Source of the DNA: a virus
Virus record (IMG/VR): IMGVR_UViG_3300027712_001262
Coordinates: 1-64,000 of that record
Direction: 5' to 3' (one strand)
Length of the DNA: 64,000 nucleotides
Made by a program: the position numbers and the translations under genes. A model generated the notes under the pieces. The model was not told where the DNA came from and ran no database searches. It was given only the letters and a program-made list of their open reading frames with translations. Shown piece by piece: positions 17,808 through 23,208 of the stretch (within the stretch, counting starts at the first letter, position 1; each line of letters opens with the position of its first letter).

Positions 17808-18537
17808 GTGTGTGGTCTGGCGTGAAATTGTTACATTCTTCTAAACTCTTAATTATTATAAGATTTTTTATCTGAGTTGTAAGGCAATCAATTTTTAATT
17901 GCTGTGCTTTAATGGCATACGGATTTTTTGGATCTAAATACAAATCATATTCAGGCAAATAAAAATCTGGAAAATAATTATGTGTTACATTCTGTTTGTC
18001 AGTCCATCTAATCGGATCAGGTCTTTTCCATTCTACATTAATACTATCAAGTCGAATTGCTAATGCTTCCTCCCAAGAAGAATCCAAACTAATAATAGTA
18101 CCATTTTTTTGAGTATATTTTTTAATAGATCTTACAAGGCGCCTATGTGGACTTGCTAATGCTTTTTCTCTAAGATGCTGTTTAGTTTCTTCAGAATGTT
18201 TCCACCCAGGATAAGAATGATTTACTCCATTATACTTGCCATCGGCCCATGCTTGCTTAATTCCAATAGTGCGTTTAGCAATTGATTCAGTTGTTTGCAT
18301 CTGCAAACAATTTGCTGCTTCTGTATACATTTTTCTTTTAGGATTACAACTGCACCATCTAACATGGTTTGCTCTATTAGCAATATTAAATATGCTTAAA
18401 TCAACCGCGCAATGTGGACATACACTTAACTTAATAAATTTAACTGCCGGTCCAGTACCATTACATGCTTTATGATGTTGGGCAAACCCTTTGTTATTAA
18501 TTTTAATATTGCACTTGTTGCACTCGGTAGTTTTCAT
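17770..18537 (-). CDS. Vsr-like homing endonuclease
   Basis: 255 aa. Zinc-binding CxxC pairs in the first 65 residues, a NUMOD3-like GWKHSEETKQ segment near 111-120, and a C-terminal nuclease core (SSWEEALAIRLD ... PDFYLPEYDLYLDPK) like the Vsr/EDxHD homing endonucleases of phages. It sits between two tRNA-Arg genes; the start has AAGGAAA and follows tRNA-Arg(UCU) by 23 nt, and the stop lies in tRNA-Arg(CCU). Such elements spread by cutting copies of the locus that lack them. Confidence 0.72.
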   Translation of the reverse strand: MKTTECNKCNIKINNKGFAQHHKACNGTGPAVKFIKLSVCPHCAVDLSIFNIANRANHVRWCSCNPKRKMYTEAANCLQMQTTESIAKRTIGIKQAWADGKYNGVNHSYPGWKHSEETKQHLREKALASPHRRLVRSIKKYTQKNGTIISLDSSWEEALAIRLDSINVEWKRPDPIRWTDKQNVTHNYFPDFYLPEYDLYLDPKNPYAIKAQQLKIDCLTTQIKNLIIIKSLEECNNFTPDHTPRCSSMDRIEVS

Positions 18538-18546
18538 GTTTTCCTT

Positions 18547-18649
18547 AGTAGAGTGCTTAGTGCGGCTGGCAGGATTCGAACCTGCGGCAAACCGGGTAGA
18601 AGCCGGTTACTCTATCCAACTGAGTTACAGCCGCACTAAGCACTCTACT
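18547..18649. repeat. long inverted repeat extending a tRNA acceptor stem
   Basis: Perfect 21-bp inverted arms at 18547-18567 and 18629-18649. The inner 7 bp are the tRNA-Arg(UCU) acceptor stem; the outer 14 bp extend it. The left arm directly precedes the AAGGAAA ribosome site of the homing endonuclease, and a TATAAATA octamer begins at the outer end of the right arm. Confidence 0.85.
18561..18634 (-). tRNA. tRNA-Arg (UCU)
   Basis: Cloverleaf with loop CTTCTAC and T-loop TTCGAAT; no encoded CCA. The acceptor stem continues into the 14-bp extension described above. Confidence 0.93.
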
Positions 18650-18657
18650 TATTTATA
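18650..18657 (-). promoter_or_regulatory. T4-type late promoter octamer
   Basis: TATAAATA on the minus strand, upstream of tRNA-Arg(UCU) and the homing endonuclease. Confidence 0.5.
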
Positions 18658-18701
18658 CCTAGTTCCCTGTATTTTCCACTATACGAACGCCAGAGATTGT
18701 T

Positions 18702-18778
18702 TGGTACCCCGTGTCTGATTCGAACAGACATCCAACTCCTTTTGAGAGAATCCGCACTACCAATTAGCGTAACGGGGC
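18702..18778 (-). tRNA. tRNA-Leu (CAA), short variable loop
   Basis: Acceptor, D arm and T arm are clear, CCA is encoded. Best anticodon loop is CTCAAAA (CAA). The variable region is about five bases, not the long arm usual for leucine tRNAs; the D arm is identical to that of the neighbouring Leu(UAG) gene. Confidence 0.75.
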
Positions 18779-18885
18779 ATATATAGAAACACATTGATGT
18801 TTTGAGGCACTTAAACTAGGCACGTCACGTCTTAGGTCAAATGCCACGGACTTCTCGGTCCTGATCTCAATGTGTTTTTATATAT
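18779..18885 (-). ncRNA. structured RNA within a 19-bp inverted repeat
   Basis: Arms 18779-18797 and 18867-18885 pair with one mismatch. Inside are a GGAC/GTCC hairpin and a longer arm with nine pairs including G-U. No clear anticodon or T-loop, so it is not an ordinary tRNA. It could be a degenerate tRNA or a small RNA. Confidence 0.4.
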
Positions 18886-18961
18886 GGTACCTTCGGGCGG
18901 ATTCGAACCCCCAACCACCTGCTTCTAAGGCAAGCCGCACTACCAATTAGCGTACGAAGGC
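18885..18961 (-). tRNA. tRNA-Leu (UAG), short variable loop
   Basis: Anticodon loop CTTAGAA with a CTTGC/GCAGG stem, encoded CCA, A73. Variable loop about five bases. Confidence 0.87.
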
Positions 18962-18970
18962 ATTATAGGT

Positions 18971-19120
18971 TTTCGAGAGACCAGCTATCTTTCTGAAGGA
19001 CTCACTGGCGTGTCTCGTATGAGCGAGTTTAAACTACCTTGTATAATTCTACTGGTGTGTCATGCATCAGCCTAATGCACTAGAATACAAGGGACTCGAA
19101 TCTCTACGTCTATCTCGAAA
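18971..19120 (-). ncRNA. multibranched structured RNA in tRNA array
   Basis: The outer stem TTTCGAGA/TCTCGAAA is perfect (18971-18978, 19113-19120). Inside, 19038-19051 pairs with 19081-19091 around a TGCAT/ATGCA hairpin, and CTCG/CGAG (19014-19027) and a CCAG/CTGG arm follow. No coding potential seen. Length and branching are unlike a tRNA; identity unknown. Confidence 0.45.
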
Positions 19121-19121
19121 C

Positions 19122-19242
19122 TGGTGCCGCTGCTTGGATTCGAACCAAGATAACCCCCTAGACATGGATTAAGAAAATTGCTGAACGTACTCTGCACAGA
19201 GTCACCCTTTTATAAGGCGTCCTACCATTAGACGACAGCGGC
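19122..19242 (-). tRNA. tRNA-like gene with about 45-nt insertion
   Basis: Perfect 7-bp acceptor stem, D arm (GTCT/GGAC), T arm with TTCGAAT and encoded CCA, but the anticodon region holds CCTTATAAAAGG plus about 45 extra bases with an ACTCT/AGAGT hairpin and a GTTCAGCAA motif. The anticodon cannot be read. Either an intron-like insertion or a damaged tRNA. Confidence 0.45.
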
Positions 19243-19249
19243 ATTGATT

Positions 19250-19324
19250 TGGCGGTAATGACTGGACTCGAACCAGTAACACTCTCCGTATGAAGGAGGA
19301 AGACTACCATTGTCCTACATTACC
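19250..19324 (-). tRNA. tRNA-Met (CAU)
   Basis: Loop TTCATAC, TTCGAGT T-loop, encoded CCA. Elongator, initiator and lysidine-modified Ile tRNAs cannot be told apart here. Confidence 0.88.
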
Positions 19325-19333
19325 ATATAGAAA

Positions 19334-19410
19334 CACACTCCAGGAATCGAACCTGTTACCTCGTTCAACAAGGCTATACTAACAAACCAATGGCCATTGA
19401 TCTGAGTATG
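19334..19410 (-). tRNA. atypical tRNA-like gene
   Basis: Acceptor CATACTC/GAGTGTG and a T arm with TTCGATT are present, and the acceptor pairing continues outward (19325-19340 with 19404-19420). The D region is about ten bases too long and holds a CAATGGCCATTG palindrome. A UGA anticodon is possible. No CCA encoded. Confidence 0.45.
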
Positions 19411-19424
19411 TTTTTATATAGAAA

Positions 19425-19498
19425 TGGTGAGACCGGAAGGTACTGCCCCTTCTTAGTCGGATTAAAAGTCCGATACTTTACTTTTAAGTTACGATCCC
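19425..19498 (-). tRNA. tRNA-Lys (UUU), unusual T-loop
   Basis: Loop CTTTTAA with perfect TCGGA/TCCGA stem, encoded CCA. The T stem GAAGG/CCTTC encloses GGCAGTA instead of TTCRANY. Confidence 0.87.
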
Positions 19499-19502
19499 AT
19501 AT

Positions 19503-19576
19503 TGGTCCCACACCACGGTAACGATCCGTGTTTTACCGGTTAAGAGCCGGTTACATCACCTTAATGTTTGTGAGGG
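19503..19576 (-). tRNA. tRNA-Lys (CUU), unusual T-loop
   Basis: Loop CTCTTAA with ACCGG/CCGGT stem, encoded CCA. T stem CACGG/CCGTG encloses ATCGTTA. Confidence 0.87.
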
Positions 19577-19637
19577 TTAGTTGTATTAAATTGATTTAAT
19601 GTGCCAACCCTAGACCAATACGGGATCTAGAGCGACA

Positions 19638-19658
19638 CTAACGTTTAGCACGTTTCAT
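19638..19658 (-). CDS. six-codon minigene MKRAKR
   Basis: On the minus strand ATG AAA CGT GCT AAA CGT TAG follows AAAGGAG with a good 7-nt spacing, inside the tRNA array. Too short for any family; might be a minigene or leader. Confidence 0.25.
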   Translation of the reverse strand: MKRAKR

Positions 19659-19686
19659 ATCGTTCTCCTTTGAACATAATTAAAAT

Positions 19687-19762
19687 TGGTACCAAGAGTC
19701 GGGATCGAACCGACCACACCCGATTCTTCAGACCGGTGCTCTACCAACTGAGCTATCTTGGC
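19687..19762 (-). tRNA. tRNA-Phe (GAA)
   Basis: Canonical cloverleaf with loop CTGAAGA, TTCGATC T-loop and CCA. Confidence 0.95.
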
Positions 19763-19773
19763 ATTGATGAATA

Positions 19774-19866
19774 TGATAATAGGGGTGACCACTGAGAAGT
19801 CTCACTCAGACTACAACTTTCACAGAGTTGGGTGCCAATTTTACACTATGGTCACCCCTATTATCA
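19774..19866. repeat. 18-bp inverted repeat around tRNA-His
   Basis: Perfect 18-bp arms at 19774-19791 and 19849-19866, of which the inner 7 bp are the tRNA-His acceptor stem. Confidence 0.85.
19785..19856 (-). tRNA. tRNA-His (GUG), unusual T-loop
   Basis: Loop CTGTGAA with CAACT/AGTTG stem, C73 and a G at -1 as expected for histidine. T stem CTGAG/CTCAG closes an 8-nt loop TGAGACTT. CCA not encoded. Confidence 0.83.
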
Positions 19867-19873
19867 CATAAAC

Positions 19874-19948
19874 TGGCAGGGGCTGAAGGTAACGCTCCTT
19901 CTCACCTAGTTTCAAAGACTAGTATCTGCTCTTATCGATTTAACCCCT
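19874..19948 (-). tRNA. tRNA-Gln (UUG), unusual T-loop
   Basis: Loop CTTTGAA with perfect CTAGT/ACTAG stem, G73 and CCA. T-loop is AGCGTTA. Confidence 0.87.
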
Positions 19949-19957
19949 AAATATAAC

Positions 19958-20013
19958 AGGATGCTTATTTTTCAATTAAAAGTTGAATTGTATAAGTTTG
20001 CTGAACGCATCCT
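19958..20013 (-). ncRNA. GTTCAGCAAACTTA hairpin element 1
   Basis: Closed by AGGATGC/GCATCCT; just inside the 5' arm is GTTCAGCAAACTTA, followed by a CAATT/AATTG hairpin. The same motif recurs at 20273-20332 with different closing stems. Confidence 0.45.
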
Positions 20014-20018
20014 AAAAC

Positions 20019-20093
20019 TGGTAGCCACGGACAATTTCGAAATGTCGACTTATCGCTTATCGGGCGATTACTCTGCCTCTGAGTTACGCGGCT
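20019..20093 (-). tRNA. tRNA-Ile (GAU) with C33
   Basis: Perfect ATCGC/GCGAT stem and loop CCGATAA, which reads GAU but has C instead of the near-universal U at position 33. Acceptor and D arms are sound, CCA encoded. Confidence 0.8.
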
Positions 20094-20098
20094 ATATT

Positions 20099-20176
20099 TG
20101 GTGCGTCCCGAGAGGTTCGAACTCCCGACCCCCGGCTTCGTAAACCAGTGCTCTAATCCAGCTGAGCTAGGGACGC
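20099..20176 (-). tRNA. tRNA-Arg (ACG)
   Basis: Loop TTACGAA, normal T arm, CCA encoded. A34 would normally become inosine by host TadA. Confidence 0.92.
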
Positions 20177-20184
20177 ATTAAATT

Positions 20185-20261
20185 TGGAATCTGGGGTCGG
20201 AGTCGAACCGACGGTTTTGAGGATTTGCAATCCCGTGCATTGGGCCACTCTGCCACCCAGA
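20185..20261 (-). tRNA. tRNA-Cys (GCA)
   Basis: Loop TTGCAAA, TTCGACT T-loop, CCA encoded. Confidence 0.9.
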
Positions 20262-20272
20262 CATAATAAAAC

Positions 20273-20332
20273 AGGATCAACTTTTTAGTTTCTGGATAAA
20301 AGAAAGTTGTTTAAGTTTGCTGAACTGATCCT
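20273..20332 (-). ncRNA. GTTCAGCAAACTTA hairpin element 2
   Basis: Closed by AGGATCA/TGATCCT, containing GTTCAGCAAACTTA and a CAACTTT/AAAGTTG-type inner stem. The stems differ from element 1 while pairing is kept, which suggests a conserved RNA fold. Confidence 0.45.
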
Positions 20333-20337
20333 AAAAC

Positions 20338-20414
20338 TGGTGCGGGGTACAGGGTTCGAACCTGCGACCTTCGAGTTGGCAACCCGATGCTCTACCAAAC
20401 TGAGCTAACCACGC
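20338..20414 (-). tRNA. tRNA-Gly (GCC)
   Basis: Loop TTGCCAA, TTCGAAC T-loop, CCA encoded; one acceptor mismatch. Confidence 0.92.
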
Positions 20415-20424
20415 ATACTAAAAC

Positions 20425-20500
20425 TGGTCTCTCCTGTGGGACTCGAACCCACGAAATCCTCGCCCCAAACGAGGTGGCATAGCCGCTAACCGAAAGAGAG
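20425..20500 (-). tRNA. tRNA-Pro (UGG)
   Basis: Loop TTTGGGG with perfect CCTCG/CGAGG stem, CCA encoded. Confidence 0.94.
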
Positions 20501-20507
20501 ATAAAAT

Positions 20508-20581
20508 TGGCATCCCCCCAAGGATTCGAACCCTGATGAACGGTGTTGGAGACCGTGATCTTGCCATTAGATGAGAGAGAT
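20508..20581 (-). tRNA. tRNA-Trp (CCA)
   Basis: Loop CTCCAAC with ACGGT/ACCGT stem, ATCTCTC acceptor, CCA encoded. Confidence 0.93.
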
Positions 20582-20586
20582 ATATT

Positions 20587-20674
20587 TGGCGGAGCGTGTA
20601 GGAATCGAACCTACTCACCCATTTCTGGATGACGGGTTAGCAACCCGCTGCCTTGACCGGTCGGCCAACGCTCC
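20587..20674 (-). tRNA. tRNA-Ser (GCU)
   Basis: Loop TTGCTAA, normal long variable arm, TTCGATT T-loop, CCA encoded. Confidence 0.94.
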
Positions 20675-20684
20675 TAAAATTATT

Positions 20685-20792
20685 ACGACTGGTAGGTCTT
20701 GAACCTACAAAGGCTATGACTATGTCTTCGCCCCGTCCCCATTCTATGCTATGAGCATAGCGGGAGGTCTTCCATATTCCACTCACAGTCGC
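20685..20792 (-). tRNA. 108-nt tRNA-like gene, possible CAU anticodon
   Basis: Acceptor GCGACTG/CAGTCGT and T arm GTAGG TTCAAGA CCTAC are clear. A CTATG/CATAG stem closes loop CTCATAG (CAU). About 35 extra bases lie between anticodon and T arms. No CCA. A perfect sigma-70 promoter lies immediately upstream. Confidence 0.5.
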
Positions 20793-20798
20793 AAGTAT

Positions 20799-20827
20799 AT
20801 TATATACTTATTTGCTGGGTGTGTCAA
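20799..20827 (-). promoter_or_regulatory. sigma-70 promoter inside tRNA array
   Basis: TTGACA at 20822-20827, 17-nt spacer, TATAAT at 20799-20804 on the minus strand. It overlaps the end of the zinc-protease-like gene and drives the left part of the tRNA array. Confidence 0.8.
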
Positions 20828-21545
20828 CTGATTTTACATGAGTTAGTTCTTTATTAATAAAGTCCCATGCTCTTTGTAACAGTCGTTTGTAGTGGGGACT
20901 ATCTGTTTTTTCTGGATATAAGTCTGCTATGTGTTTAATTTCAAATGCTTTGTTTAAATATGCTGTCATTTTTGTTCTAAATGCAGTTGGATCTAAATTA
21001 ACCAGTTTAGGTATTATTGGTATCAATACGTGCAATGCTTCAACAAATCGAGCATTAATTTCTGCAGGTTCTGCTCGATAAGCAGTATCCGGATTTGCAC
21101 GATCTGCTGGATTCCTTGCTGTACGATATCGTGTACTTTGGTTAGCCCTGTTCAACGATTTCATATCGTCCATAGCGTGTCTTAGCTCGTGTGCAATAGT
21201 ATTACGCATACGTTTAGTAGACAGATAATCTGCGTTTAACGATATTGCCTTTTCCATTGGATCCCATTGTCCGAGATGGGAGTCTGCCGGTGTGGCTTTT
21301 CCATTTAATCTACGTACAAGATCTACAATAGCGTCATCTGAAGATATTTCTAAACGAATTCTATCCATAGCAGGAATTGGAGTATTAAACAAATCCCCAA
21401 TACGCCCAATATGTATCACGCCCGTTTCATCGTAGTCTAAATCAGTATCAGCGTATTGCTGTAGATAGTCATAGACTGTGTCAGCAAGACTCATGATAGC
21501 ACGATCTTCTTCAGCGGTTTCAACCAGTAATTCATGTATTCTCAT
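20808..21545 (-). CDS. zinc-protease-like protein with possible capsid-targeting start
   Basis: 245 aa. IAHELRHAMDD (about residues 118-128) holds an HExxH zinc-protease motif. The start MRIHELLVET resembles the short N-terminal capsid-targeting sequences of T4 internal proteins and the start of 30947-32077 (MRAREFLPET). It interrupts the tRNA array. It may be packaged in the capsid or injected; function unproven. Confidence 0.6.
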   Translation of the reverse strand: MRIHELLVETAEEDRAIMSLADTVYDYLQQYADTDLDYDETGVIHIGRIGDLFNTPIPAMDRIRLEISSDDAIVDLVRRLNGKATPADSHLGQWDPMEKAISLNADYLSTKRMRNTIAHELRHAMDDMKSLNRANQSTRYRTARNPADRANPDTAYRAEPAEINARFVEALHVLIPIIPKLVNLDPTAFRTKMTAYLNKAFEIKHIADLYPEKTDSPHYKRLLQRAWDFINKELTHVKSVDTPSK

Positions 21546-21557
21546 ACACTTATTTAG

Positions 21558-21652
21558 TGGTGGAAAGCGGAGGAGTCGAACCCCACCCTGTTCTTCACAA
21601 GGACCCAGTTTTCAAGACTGGTCGGGGAACCAACTCCCCTGCATCACTTTCC
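21558..21652 (-). tRNA. tRNA-Ser (UGA)
   Basis: Loop CTTGAAA with CCAGT/ACTGG stem, long variable arm, CCA encoded. Confidence 0.94.
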
Positions 21653-21657
21653 ATGTT

Positions 21658-21734
21658 TGGCAATCCTGCGGGGAATCGAACCTCTGCCGACGGCGTGACA
21701 AGCCGCTGTACTGACCAGGCTATACTATGGGACC
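21658..21734 (-). tRNA. tRNA-Asp (GUC), copy 1
   Basis: Loop TTGTCAC with GCGGC/GCCGT stem, TTCGATT T-loop, CCA encoded; acceptor pairing is imperfect. Confidence 0.85.
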
Positions 21735-21740
21735 TAAAAC

Positions 21741-21816
21741 TGGCGCCACAGACGGGAATCGAACCCGCCTCGATCGGATAGACAATCCGGTGCCCTACCC
21801 AGAGGACTACTGTGGC
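21741..21816 (-). tRNA. tRNA-Asp (GUC), copy 2
   Basis: Loop TTGTCTA, perfect acceptor GCCACAG/CTGTGGC, CCA encoded. A second isoacceptor with different arms from copy 1. Confidence 0.87.
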
Positions 21817-21821
21817 AAAAT

Positions 21822-21896
21822 TGGCATCCTGCACGGGTATCGATCCCGTTCCTACACCTTGAAAGGGTGTTGATCTAGCCAGTAATCTAGCAGGAT
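21822..21896 (-). tRNA. tRNA-Glu (UUC), copy 2
   Basis: Loop CTTTCAA with ACACC/GGTGT stem and ATCCTGC/GCAGGAT acceptor; T-loop ATCGATA. CCA encoded. Confidence 0.9.
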
Positions 21897-21902
21897 ATAA
21901 TT

Positions 21903-21976
21903 TGGTGCTCCATGACAGAATCGAACTGCCGTAACCTGATTACAAAACAGGTGTAATACCATTATACTAATAGAGC
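21903..21976 (-). tRNA. tRNA-Thr (UGU)
   Basis: Loop TTTGTAA, TTCGATT T-loop, CCA encoded. Confidence 0.9.
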
Positions 21977-21981
21977 TAATT

Positions 21982-22056
21982 TGGTGGACCATGGGGGAAT
22001 CGAACCCCTCAAGACATGATCATTGCAAGTGATCACCGTAACCCATTACTCAGCCC
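21982..22056 (-). tRNA. tRNA-Ala (UGC)
   Basis: Loop CTTGCAA with GATCA/TGATC stem, TTCGATT T-loop, CCA encoded. Confidence 0.9.
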
Positions 22057-22153
22057 ATATAAAAACACACTACCAGTCCCGGGGATTCGAACCCCTTTCT
22101 CTTGTAGTTTACCACGACCTTTTCAGTCAGGCAAGTAATGTGTTTGCATATGG
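22055..22153 (-). tRNA. tRNA-like RNA in inverted repeat
   Basis: Arms 22055-22073 and 22135-22153 pair almost fully and their outer ends reach into the adjacent tRNA genes. A TTCGAAT T-arm (GGGG/CCCC) is visible but it is not next to the acceptor stem and no convincing anticodon arm can be drawn. Unclear whether functional. Confidence 0.4.
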
Positions 22154-22226
22154 CTCCATCTGTTGGATTCGAACCAACCTCTTCCGGTTAACAGCCGGGG
22201 GTACTCACCGAGAATACTAAGATGGA
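22151..22226 (-). tRNA. tRNA-Asn (GUU)
   Basis: Loop CTGTTAA with CCGG/CCGG stem, TTCGAAT T-loop, CCA encoded. Confidence 0.93.
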
Positions 22227-22237
22227 ATAGAATATTT

Positions 22238-22324
22238 TGGTGGAACCCCAAGGAATCGAACCTCTTGCCTCCACCCACCTTATTTTGGCTACGATTTTAC
22301 AGACCGCAAGCGGGAAAGGGCTCC
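22238..22324 (-). tRNA. tRNA-Tyr (GUA), reduced D arm
   Basis: Loop CTGTAAA, long variable arm, TTCGATT T-loop and CCA. Only about ten bases separate the acceptor and anticodon stems, so the D arm seems reduced. Confidence 0.82.
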
Positions 22325-22328
22325 ATTA

Positions 22329-22457
22329 AACACACTCTAACAGTTTATCTTTCTGCCTCTCTGTACTATGTACATTGAACAAGTGTGTGTATTAAAGCAC
22401 TCTTCATGGATGAACCCACGTGTGTCCTTGCGGATAGAGAATGCTTTAATACGTAAC
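22329..22457 (-). ncRNA. two hairpin-rich RNAs at head of tRNA array
   Basis: 22391-22457 contains an 11-bp perfect stem (GTATTAAAGCA/TGCTTTAATAC) closing smaller hairpins; to its left, ACACACT/AGTGTGT arms enclose a GTAC-ATA-GTAC hairpin. An overlapping 90-codon frame is considered spurious. Confidence 0.35.
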
Positions 22458-22565
22458 CATTTTCTTTCCACAAGAGGAAATGCCATCCGGTACGCCGCCC
22501 GTTTGCTCCAATGTTTTAAGTGCGGAGCCAGGACCTCGTTTCCTGTATATTCACACTTTGCGATA

Positions 22566-22718
22566 TTAACGGCCTCCGCAGAGATCCTCTCGCTTTCTAA
22601 AAGCTTCATAACTTTGAGCAGCTCTTGCTAACTTGTTCTGAATAAGTTGTTTAACCTGTTCAGGAGTTAGTGTGTGCTGTCGAAGCCATTCTGCTTGTTT
22701 GATCTGTTTAGTATCCAT
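22566..22718 (-). CDS. small unknown protein, 50 aa
   Basis: ATG at 22718 with AAGGAA just upstream. Helical, Gln/Lys-rich (starts MDTKQIKQAEW), followed by the tRNA genes on the same strand. Family unknown. Confidence 0.5.
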   Translation of the reverse strand: MDTKQIKQAEWLRQHTLTPEQVKQLIQNKLARAAQSYEAFRKREDLCGGR

Positions 22719-22734
22719 GTTCCTTGCGGAAAAC

Positions 22735-22763
22735 AAAAAACCCCAGGGTTTCTAATCCTGGGG
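22735..22763 (-). terminator. rho-independent terminator
   Basis: On the minus strand CCCCAGG/CCTGGGG with a 9-nt loop is followed by six T. It would end transcripts coming from the promoters at 22993-23125, at least in part, before the tRNA array. Confidence 0.8.
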
Positions 22764-22789
22764 TCCTTGGAAGTTAAAATGTAAACTTG

Positions 22790-22933
22790 TTACACTTTGG
22801 TCTCCTGGGACCCCGAGCTAATCTCCGGTGTGCGATCATAACTTGACAGACTATTAATCGCTAACCAGCTGGCGGACATGCATCCAACCTGTTTGGCTAT
22901 CGTATTAAAATGTTGTCTTTGTTGCGATTGCAT
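22790..22933 (-). CDS. small unknown protein, 47 aa
   Basis: ATG at 22933 preceded by AAAGAG; ends just before the terminator at 22735. Ser/Gln-rich, no family. It lies directly downstream of two strong sigma-70 promoters, so it would be an early transcript. Confidence 0.42.
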   Translation of the reverse strand: MQSQQRQHFNTIAKQVGCMSASWLAINSLSSYDRTPEISSGSQETKV

Positions 22934-22992
22934 TTTGTTTTCTCTTTAAACCTTTTGTTTACATCAACAGCACCATTGCTGCCTATGTGTTA

Positions 22993-23021
22993 ATTATACA
23001 TTTATTTAGTCTCGTTGTCAA
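22993..23021 (-). promoter_or_regulatory. sigma-70 promoter P1
   Basis: Perfect TTGACA (23016-23021), 17-nt spacer and TATAAT (22993-22998) on the minus strand. Confidence 0.87.
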
Positions 23022-23096
23022 CCACTATTTGTAATTTTGACAAAATATTTTAATTTATTTTATCTAGTTGCCTACGGTACTTGCTAACTTAACTCT

Positions 23097-23125
23097 ATTG
23101 TACATTTATTTGTCTATCTTGTCAA
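23097..23125 (-). promoter_or_regulatory. sigma-70 promoter P2
   Basis: TTGACA (23120-23125), 17-nt spacer, TACAAT (23097-23102), a tandem partner of P1 104 bp away. The spacers share AAATAAATG next to the -10 box, suggesting duplication. The rest of 22960-23200 is AT-rich and noncoding. Confidence 0.82.
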
Positions 23126-23208
23126 ATACTTTTGGTAATTTATTTTGTTGTATTTTTACAACATTTTGTTGCCTGTTGTTCTTACTAACAAATCTCCATT
23201 GTATATTG

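Noticed and set aside
19122-19242. tRNA-Asp with a small intron
   Set aside because: A GUC anticodon could be made by removing about 50 nt, but the stem has a mismatch, no intron class fits this length, and two intact tRNA-Asp genes exist.
21478-21834. Plus- and minus-strand ORFs over the tRNA genes
   Set aside because: They read through several complete tRNA cloverleafs and have no family-like sequence.
22337-22609. 90-aa minus-strand ORF
   Set aside because: No ribosome site, overlaps a better-supported 50-aa gene in another frame and runs through strong RNA hairpins and near tRNA-Tyr.
22960-23200. CRISPR-like repeats
   Set aside because: The repeated bits are two promoter copies (TTGACA...TAAATAAATG...) in AT-rich DNA, not regular repeats with spacers. 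No CRISPR array was seen anywhere.
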